A DNA stretch of 64,000 bases. Origin: Acinetobacter nosocomialis. Lineage in GTDB: Bacteria; Pseudomonadota; Gammaproteobacteria; Pseudomonadales; Moraxellaceae. Shown piece by piece: positions 63,498 through 64,000 of the stretch. The DNA lies in NCBI GenBank assembly GCA_025736915.1, contig CP107049.1, positions 2,480,001 through 2,544,000 on the forward strand. Reading direction: 5' to 3'. Each line of letters starts with the position of its first letter. Positions within the stretch are counted from its first letter, which is position 1. The translations under genes and the position numbers were made by a program. The notes under the pieces were generated by a model. The model saw only the letters and a list, made by a program, of their open reading frames with translations. It was not told the origin of the DNA and made no database searches.

Positions 63498-63525
63498 AAA
63501 AAAACCGCGAATTACGCGGTTTTTT
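63498..63525. terminator. Terminator between the phosphopantetheinyl transferase gene and secB
   Basis: AACCGCG and CGCGGTT flank AATTA with A-run and T-run, usable in both directions for the two convergent genes. Confidence 0.9.
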
Positions 63526-63547
63526 CAGTTTAGAGCAAGCTATAAAA

Positions 63548-64000
63548 TTAAGCTTGACCTTCAACAGCAGCAGCTTGAGCACGTTCCATATTTGCTTCGA
63601 ACTCTGCATCAAAGTTGATTGGAGTAAGAAGTAATTGTGGGAAGCTACCCTTAGTAACTAAGTCGTTTACAGCTTCACGTAAGAACGGGAACAAAATGTT
63701 CGGGCAGTATGCACCCAAAATGTAAGGTAAGCGGTCTTCTTCGATGTTATCGATTAAGAAAATACCAGATTGAGTTACATCTACGATGAACGCTGTTTCA
63801 TTGTCGTTATTGGCTTGAACCACAACTTTTAAAGATACTTCAAAATGAGTTGGGTCAATCTTTTCAGCAGCAGAAGAAAGATTGATGTTAAGTTCAGGTT
63901 GCCATTGTTTAGTAAAAACTTGTGCCCCTGGAACCTCAAAAGAAATATCTTTTGTATAAATACGCTCTAAAGCTAATTGTGGTTGAACTTGTTGTTCTTC
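63548..64000 (-). CDS. secB: Protein-export chaperone SecB (5' end beyond window)
   Basis: SecB holds precursor proteins unfolded and delivers them to SecA. The frame is open from the window end at 64000, giving about 150 residues that begin [18 protein letters not shown]; the first residues lie outside the window. [16 protein letters not shown] and [17 protein letters not shown] are typical SecB segments. A methionine at 63823 is inside a conserved beta strand and is not the start. The gene is convergent with the aryl polyene cluster. Confidence 0.95.
   Translation of the reverse strand, partial: EEQQVQPQLALERIYTKDISFEVPGAQVFTKQWQPELNINLSSAAEKIDPTHFEVSLKVVVQANNDNETAFIVDVTQSGIFLIDNIEEDRLPYILGAYCPNILFPFLREAVNDLVTKGSFPQLLLTPINFDAEFEANMERAQAAAVEGQA

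Overview
The window is a typical Acinetobacter chromosome segment, most likely from the A. calcoaceticus-baumannii complex. I infer this from the AT-rich gammaproteobacterial codon use, the characteristic tig-clpP-clpX, ackA-pta and edd-eda-gntT-gntK blocks, a PiuA/PiuC-type iron locus, and near full-length recognition of many proteins. No rRNA, tRNA, insertion sequence, prophage or CRISPR array is visible. Most genes end in clear intrinsic terminators.

Layout. 1-5.7 kb: the 3' end of an AEC-type permease, rdgB, then a minus-strand metX-metW-Sel1 operon and leuA. leuA is preceded by an unannotated 27-codon leader ORF rich in CTC/CTG leucine codons with a hairpin after it, which looks like a leucine attenuator. 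5.7-8.9 kb: a PiuC-type hydroxylase and a PiuA-type TonB-dependent siderophore receptor behind a Fur-box-like site. 9.2-14.3 kb: tig, clpP, clpX, a DUF2846 lipoprotein and a DUF2059 protein. 14.3-19.6 kb: fumA, pta, ackA. 20.2-26.6 kb: Entner-Doudoroff and gluconate genes (edd, eda, gntT, gntK) followed by a GapN-type aldehyde dehydrogenase lacking the usual catalytic glutamate. 26.7-32 kb: proA, an alpha/beta hydrolase fused to a PilZ domain, an LCM-like methyltransferase, a structured intergenic element, and nagZ. 32-37 kb: prc, a GT4 glycosyltransferase with a PAP2 phosphatase, iscX, ndk. 37.2-46 kb: the conserved rlmN-pilW-rodZ-ispG-hisS-yfgM-bamB-der cluster.

46.1-63.5 kb is a complete aryl polyene (APE) type biosynthetic cluster, 19 genes on the plus strand, mostly overlapping or separated by a few bases. 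It encodes a type II polyketide/fatty-acid-like machine (two ACPs, two active ketosynthases, a truncated ketosynthase-like chain length factor, ketoreductase, hotdog dehydratase, a fused AMP ligase-dehydratase and a phosphopantetheinyl transferase), lipid-anchoring enzymes (two acyltransferases, a glycosyltransferase), export functions (MMPL pump, LolA-like carrier, DUF3261 lipoprotein), plus two tailoring or starter enzymes: an aromatic amino acid ammonia-lyase and a flavin enzyme carrying the signature motifs of flavin-dependent halogenases. The window closes with the 3' part of secB on the minus strand.

The most interesting points are the halogenase-like and ammonia-lyase genes in the APE cluster, the hydrolase-PilZ fusion, the leuA attenuator, the atypical GapN, and two multi-hairpin intergenic elements that share a sequence tag.
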